Shown here piece by piece: positions 59,837 through 64,000 of a DNA stretch of 64,000 bases; the stretch's first letter is position 1, and every line of letters begins with the position of its first letter. Made by a program: the position numbers and the translations under genes. The notes below the pieces were generated by a model. It made no database searches and was not told the DNA's origin. It was given only the letters and a program-made list of their open reading frames with translations. This DNA comes from Alphaproteobacteria bacterium (GTDB taxonomy: Bacteria > Pseudomonadota > Alphaproteobacteria > Micavibrionales > Micavibrionaceae). Where the stretch lies: positions 248,001-312,000 of the forward strand of contig JAGRKE010000002.1 in NCBI GenBank assembly GCA_020442385.1, written 5' to 3'.

Positions 59837-60246
59837 TATTTTTGGGGAGGTTTATTTTTGCTGCGCGCAGCCATTTGACGGATCGCGTCGATGTGCTGTT
59901 GCGAAGCTTGGCCCTTTTTACGTGGGGCAGTATAGCCCTCCAGTCCAAACACAGCCGAATCCGAATTGGCCACAGCCTTTAAGATCTCCATACCGAAATC
60001 ATCGTCTTTGCGCGCCTGCACTTTTTGCGGACGCGGAGCCGCATTTTTCGGCTTGGCCGCACGGCCAGAGGCCACGCGCTCTATATGATAGGCCGCAATA
60101 CCTGTCAGATGATGTTTGGTTAAAGCCTGCAACAAACGGGCATCTTCAAACGCCCATGTGATAATCTGCTTGCGCGCCCGCGCCTGGTTTCCACCAGCGA
60201 GTTTGAGCGCCTCTTTAATCCGTTCTTCTGCATATTTTAAAGACAT
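59836..60246 (-). CDS. Small basic protein, function unknown
   Basis: A 136-residue protein. The N-terminal half (SLKYAEERIKEALKLAGGNQ and ITWAFEDARLLQALTKHHL) is a compact helical domain; the second half is Lys/Arg/Ala/Pro-rich and likely disordered. A short block GMEILKAVANSDSAVFGLEGY looks conserved. No family recognised. It precedes amgK with a 1-base overlap. Confidence 0.75.
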   Translation of the reverse strand: MSLKYAEERIKEALKLAGGNQARARKQIITWAFEDARLLQALTKHHLTGIAAYHIERVASGRAAKPKNAAPRPQKVQARKDDDFGMEILKAVANSDSAVFGLEGYTAPRKKGQASQQHIDAIRQMAARSKNKPPQK

Positions 60247-60297
60247 CGCAACAACCTGTTTTCAATAATCTCTACCTTTAGGATGACATACTTTGCC

Positions 60298-61506
60298 CTA
60301 AAGACCAAATATTCTGTTTAGCGCCAAATGCATGCCGGCATGAACGGGCTCAACATCATAATTCTCTGCCAGCGCCATCATATCTCTCACATTTTGCGAA
60401 ATTTTGCTGATGGTCAGCTCTTTCGCTTCCTTGACCTTGTCCTCTGAAGCCGAAGTCAGCTCGACAAAGGCCGCAATAATCCCGCCCGGATTGGCAATAA
60501 AGTCAGGCACGGTAGGAATGCCGCGCTCTTGCAACATTGGGTAAGTATCGGCGGTAATCGGCTGGTTTGCGCCCTCGGTAATATAGCGCGCCTGAAGCTT
60601 ATGCACGTTGTCATCACGAATGACCCCTTGAATGGCGCACGGGAAGAGAATGTCTACTGGCTCATAAAGAACATGTTCGGGGCTGTCGGAAATTTGTGTG
60701 CCTTCGGCTTCAATCAATGCCTTGGCCGTATCTGCATCCATGGTGATCAGCGCTTGCTTTAAATCTTCGGACACACCGTTTTCAAACCGCCAGCTGCCGC
60801 CAAATTTGGGGTCGCCGAGCGCACTCAGCTGCCCGCCATACTCAGTAAAATACCGAAATACCGCTGCACCCATGGCGCCTAGACCCTGCACCGCAAAGCG
60901 CTTGCCCACCACCTCTTCGCCTGCGCACTCAATAAGAGTCTTACCCGCTATGGCCACGCCAAGCCCTGCAATTCCCTCGCGGTCATAATCCGTGCCGCCC
61001 ATATCAACAGGTTTGCCAGTGAAGGAGCGCCGAGAGCCCAGCTCATCACACGCCCAATGCGGCATCTCCGGGCGAGCGCCAATATCAAAACCAAAGCCAC
61101 CAAATATTCCGCCATTCTCATGCAGGAACGGTTTGCACAAGGAGACAAAGCGGCGGTATTGCGCCTCAAACCCTTCAACGGATGAATTGGCCTTCATCCC
61201 GGCCTTTGAGCCGCCAAGCGGCAATCCGGCGGCTGCGTTTTTCAGCGCCATCGTACGGGCCAACATTTTCACCTCGTCCAGTGATAGCGTGTCGGTAATT
61301 CTCGTTCCGCCTTTACCGGAATATTCTAACGGGCCACCCTCGCTAATCCCAGTATTCCATACCACAACATATCCTTCGACATTCATAGCAGGATCACGCA
61401 GCGTGACCTCTAACTCCGGTTTCATCGATTCAAAACGGCGCTTCAATACCTCTAATTCGGATAAAAATGTCTCTCTATTGTCGCTTTTTTCTGCCTGCAC
61501 AGCCAT
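60298..61506 (-). CDS. Glu/Leu/Phe/Val dehydrogenase
   Basis: NAD(P)-dependent amino acid dehydrogenase of 402 residues, GDH family. LPLGGSKAGMKAN holds the catalytic lysine region, FGGFGFDIGARPEMPHWACDEL and the NAD-binding VQGLGAMGAAVFRYF follow, then EGANQPITADTYPMLQERGI and PDFIANPGGIIAAFVEL. Glutamate dehydrogenase is most likely, but the substrate specificity cannot be read with certainty. ATG 61506 is chosen for the GGAG 7 bases before it; the reading can be extended to 61662 but that stretch overlaps mfd and has no homology. Confidence 0.92.
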   Translation of the reverse strand: MAVQAEKSDNRETFLSELEVLKRRFESMKPELEVTLRDPAMNVEGYVVVWNTGISEGGPLEYSGKGGTRITDTLSLDEVKMLARTMALKNAAAGLPLGGSKAGMKANSSVEGFEAQYRRFVSLCKPFLHENGGIFGGFGFDIGARPEMPHWACDELGSRRSFTGKPVDMGGTDYDREGIAGLGVAIAGKTLIECAGEEVVGKRFAVQGLGAMGAAVFRYFTEYGGQLSALGDPKFGGSWRFENGVSEDLKQALITMDADTAKALIEAEGTQISDSPEHVLYEPVDILFPCAIQGVIRDDNVHKLQARYITEGANQPITADTYPMLQERGIPTVPDFIANPGGIIAAFVELTSASEDKVKEAKELTISKISQNVRDMMALAENYDVEPVHAGMHLALNRIFGL

Positions 61507-61529
61507 GCTCAAACTCCACATTAAAAAAT

Positions 61530-64000
61530 CTATAGTGACGCTAGCTCTTTCATCAGGATTTGTACACCCTTTACACGCTGAGCCGGAGTTTCCCAGTTGC
61601 GGATCGCGACCAGCTTTTGATCGGGGCGCAACTTGATCGCTCCAGCTTTCGTGCTCATCCACTCCATCAAACCCTGCACATTGGGCGGGCTATCCTTATG
61701 GAACCCGATGACAGCGCCCTTCGGCCCGGCCTCCACAGACGAAACCCCAGCCTTTTTACAAAGCTGTTTGATGGAGACGATATCCAGCAGGTTTTCGACC
61801 TCTTGCGGGATTTTGCCGAAACGGTCGATCAGTTCGGCGGCGAAGCTTTCAATATCATCCGGCTCCAGCAATTCAGACAGGCGGCGATACAGACTCATCC
61901 GCACGCCCAGATCCTCGACATAGTTTTCTGGGATCAGAACCGATGTGCCGACATTGATGGTCGGTGACCAGCTTTCCTCCGGCAGATCATCCACATCCAC
62001 GCCTTCACGCGCCATGGCGACCGCTTCCTCCAGCATTTGTTGATACAGCTCAACGCCCACTTCCTTGATGTGGCCGGATTGCTGATCGCCCAGCAGGTTC
62101 CCTGCCCCGCGAATATCCATGTCGTGGCTGGCGAGTTGGAAACCGCTGCCGAGCGTGTCCAAGGTCTCCATGACCTCCAGACGTTTTTGTGCCAGCGGAC
62201 TGATGAGCTGGTTGGCTGGATAGGTCAGATACGCATAGGCACGTACTTTAGAACGACCAATACGCCCGCGAATTTGATAAAGCTGCGCCAGACCGAACAT
62301 ATCGGCGCGATGGATAATCATGGTGTTGGCGGTCGGGATATCGATCCCGCTCTCGATGATATTGGTCGCCAGCAACACATCATACTGCCCGTCATAAAAG
62401 GCCGTCATGCGGTCCTCCAGCTCGGTTGGGGTCATTTGCCCATGGGCGGTGACGACCTTCACCTCCGGCACCAGTTCCTTCAGGTTTTTCTCCAGATCAT
62501 CCATATCCTTGATGCGCGGACATACATAGAAGCTCTGCCCGCCGCGATAATGTTCGCGCAGCAGCGCCTCGCGGATCACCATCGCATCAAACGGCAGAAC
62601 GAACGTGCGCACGGCCAGACGATCCACTGGTGGGGTTGTAATCAGGCTCATTTCCTTCACGCCCGTGAGTGACATTTGCAGGGTGCGCGGAATAGGCGTT
62701 GCGGTCAGGGTCAGGACGTGCACATTGGCCTTGATTTCCTTCAAACGCTCCTTCTGCTTCACGCCGAAGCGCTGCTCCTCATCAACGATCAGCAGGCCGA
62801 GATTATCGAACTTCACGCCCTTGCCGAACAGCGCGTGCGTGCCGATGGCGATATTCACGCTGCCGTCGCTTAAGCCTTCTTTGGCGCGTTTCATATCGGC
62901 GCTGCCGACCAGGCGGGAGAGCTGTTCGATGCGCAAACCCGTTCCGGCAAAACGCTTGATAAAATTGTTATAGTGCTGGCGTGCCAGCAAGGTGGTCGGC
63001 ACAACCACCGCGACCTGCGCCCCGTTCATGGCGGCAACATAGGCCGCGCGAATAGCAACTTCCGTCTTACCAAAACCCACATCACCGCAGACCAGCCTGT
63101 CCATCGGGTAATCGCCGGACAGATCGGCAATCACATCGCCAATCGCACGGTCTTGATCTTCGGTTTCGGCATAGGGGAAACGCGCAGCGAATTCGTTATA
63201 GATATCTTGGGACACATCGAACTTATCGGCCTTTTTCAGCTGGCGCGCGGCGGCGATTTTCAGAAGGCCGTCAGCCATTTCCATCAGGTTTTTCTTCACG
63301 CGGGATTTACGTGCCTGCCACCCTGCCCCGCCGAGTTTATCAAGCTGGGTTGTGCCCTCGTCAGAGCCGAAGCGCGACAACACCTCAATATTGACCACAG
63401 GCACGAACAGGCGATCGCCGCCCGCATATTCCAGCTTCAGACAATCATGGTGCAACTTGCCCACCGTCACGGTTTCCAGCGCGATGAATTTACCAATCCC
63501 GTGATCGACATGGACGACCAGGTCACCCTCGGCCAGCGCCGAAACCTCGGTCAGGAAGTTATCGGATTTGCGTTTCTTTTTGGTTTTTCGTGCCAGACGG
63601 TCGCCCAGAATATCGGCCTCGGTAATCACCGCCAGATCGGGCGCGACGAAGCCGTGTTCCAGATGCAGGATTTCCAGATCGATAGATGAGAGCGCAATGC
63701 CGCCCGCCTCCAGAAAACCCTTCATGCGTTCTTTCGATCCTTCGGAATAGCACGCGATGATGGTTTTACGGTTTAGACTGACAAGATGTTTTCGCAGCTC
63801 GCCAAACACATCGCCGTCCGGCATAGCGCGGATATCGGCAAAATCGCGCCCCTTTCGCACCGCTGGGTCTTCATCACCCGGCGCGCCGAAGGGGGAAAGG
63901 TGGTCGGCGGCGCTGGTTTTGGCGTTCCACTCACCTTCCTCAACATAGAGCGCTCGTACCGGCAGCGGGTGATAAATGCTGCCGCTCAAGCTGACATCGG
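61530..64000 (-). CDS. mfd: Transcription-repair coupling factor (N-terminus outside window)
   Basis: Removes stalled RNA polymerase and recruits UvrA. About 823 C-terminal residues are present; the frame stays open to base 64000, and full-length Mfd is about 1150, so roughly 330 residues are missing. Seen here: the RNA-polymerase-interacting domain (GDLVVHVDHGIGKFIALE), Walker A GDVGFGKTE, DEEQRFGVKQKE, TATPIPRTLQMSLTG, helicase motifs through IHRADMFGLAQLYQIRGRIGR, and the TRG/C-terminal region ending near the stop. Stop is 23 bases before the dehydrogenase start. Confidence 0.96.
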   Translation of the reverse strand, partial: DVSLSGSIYHPLPVRALYVEEGEWNAKTSAADHLSPFGAPGDEDPAVRKGRDFADIRAMPDGDVFGELRKHLVSLNRKTIIACYSEGSKERMKGFLEAGGIALSSIDLEILHLEHGFVAPDLAVITEADILGDRLARKTKKKRKSDNFLTEVSALAEGDLVVHVDHGIGKFIALETVTVGKLHHDCLKLEYAGGDRLFVPVVNIEVLSRFGSDEGTTQLDKLGGAGWQARKSRVKKNLMEMADGLLKIAAARQLKKADKFDVSQDIYNEFAARFPYAETEDQDRAIGDVIADLSGDYPMDRLVCGDVGFGKTEVAIRAAYVAAMNGAQVAVVVPTTLLARQHYNNFIKRFAGTGLRIEQLSRLVGSADMKRAKEGLSDGSVNIAIGTHALFGKGVKFDNLGLLIVDEEQRFGVKQKERLKEIKANVHVLTLTATPIPRTLQMSLTGVKEMSLITTPPVDRLAVRTFVLPFDAMVIREALLREHYRGGQSFYVCPRIKDMDDLEKNLKELVPEVKVVTAHGQMTPTELEDRMTAFYDGQYDVLLATNIIESGIDIPTANTMIIHRADMFGLAQLYQIRGRIGRSKVRAYAYLTYPANQLISPLAQKRLEVMETLDTLGSGFQLASHDMDIRGAGNLLGDQQSGHIKEVGVELYQQMLEEAVAMAREGVDVDDLPEESWSPTINVGTSVLIPENYVEDLGVRMSLYRRLSELLEPDDIESFAAELIDRFGKIPQEVENLLDIVSIKQLCKKAGVSSVEAGPKGAVIGFHKDSPPNVQGLMEWMSTKAGAIKLRPDQKLVAIRNWETPAQRVKGVQILMKELASL

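Noticed and set aside
61507..61662. N-terminal extension of the Glu/Leu dehydrogenase to 61662
   Set aside because: It overlaps the end of mfd, shows no homology, and a good ribosome-binding site precedes the ATG at 61506.

Overview
The window reads as chromosomal DNA of a Gram-negative alphaproteobacterium. Supporting signs are: lipid A/Kdo genes (waaA, lpxK, lpxL), a type II glutamine synthetase, a class II DAHP synthase, a DUF3126 protein, an ELM1-family protein beside trxB, a long acidic RpoD, ornithine-lipid genes olsBA, and the order yqeY-dnaG-rpoD / carAB-greA-lrp-trxB. The lineage could be near the Micavibrionales or another deep alphaproteobacterial group, but that is inference; no 16S gene is present. 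I see no prophage, insertion sequence, CRISPR array or rRNA.

Region 1 (1-3755): leucine biosynthesis leuC (5' end cut by the window edge), leuD and leuB, with an HD-GYP-type phosphodiesterase gene between leuC and leuD. Region 2 (3824-19144, minus strand): a long type IV pilus cluster of MSHA flavour. In transcription order it holds the assembly ATPase, inner-membrane platform protein, a PilM-PilN fusion, PilO-like and GspB/MshK-like proteins, an ABC ATPase, a TPR protein, prepilin peptidase, PilT, PilU, secretin, an ABC-2 permease, a membrane-anchored protein and one prepilin. The ABC pair recalls PilH/PilI of Myxococcus. Region 3 (19360-23171): glnII, a toxin-antitoxin module with a palindromic operator, and two unrecognised proteins.

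Region 4 (23172-31451): a gene-free stretch of palindromes ending in a tRNA-Arg, an OmpA-like coiled-coil protein, a cation/proton antiporter, olsBA, DUF3126, and three secreted proteins of which two are tandem Cys-rich paralogues. Region 5 (31633-43930): waaA-lpxK-lpxL, a class I cyclic-nucleotide-PDE-like protein, aroG-type DAHP synthase, nadE (carrying a palindromic element inside its reading frame), gltX, trmJ, rpsD with a long leader, a calcium/sodium exchanger and a MAPEG protein. Region 6 (43955-64000): tRNA-Ile2/Met(CAT), rpoD, dnaG, yqeY, carAB, greA, lrp, an ELM1-family gene, trxB, a small RNA gene resembling suhB/MmgR (alpha-r8), a lipase-like hydrolase, an aminotransferase, amgK, a Glu/Leu dehydrogenase, and mfd (N-terminus beyond the window).

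Most of the window is ordinary housekeeping DNA. The points most worth a second look are the ABC exporter genes inside the pilus operon, the palindromic element translated within nadE, the class I PDE signature in a bacterial protein, the paralogous secreted Cys-rich pair, the sRNA after trxB, the pilus platform gene without a usual start codon, and the HD-GYP gene inside the leucine operon.
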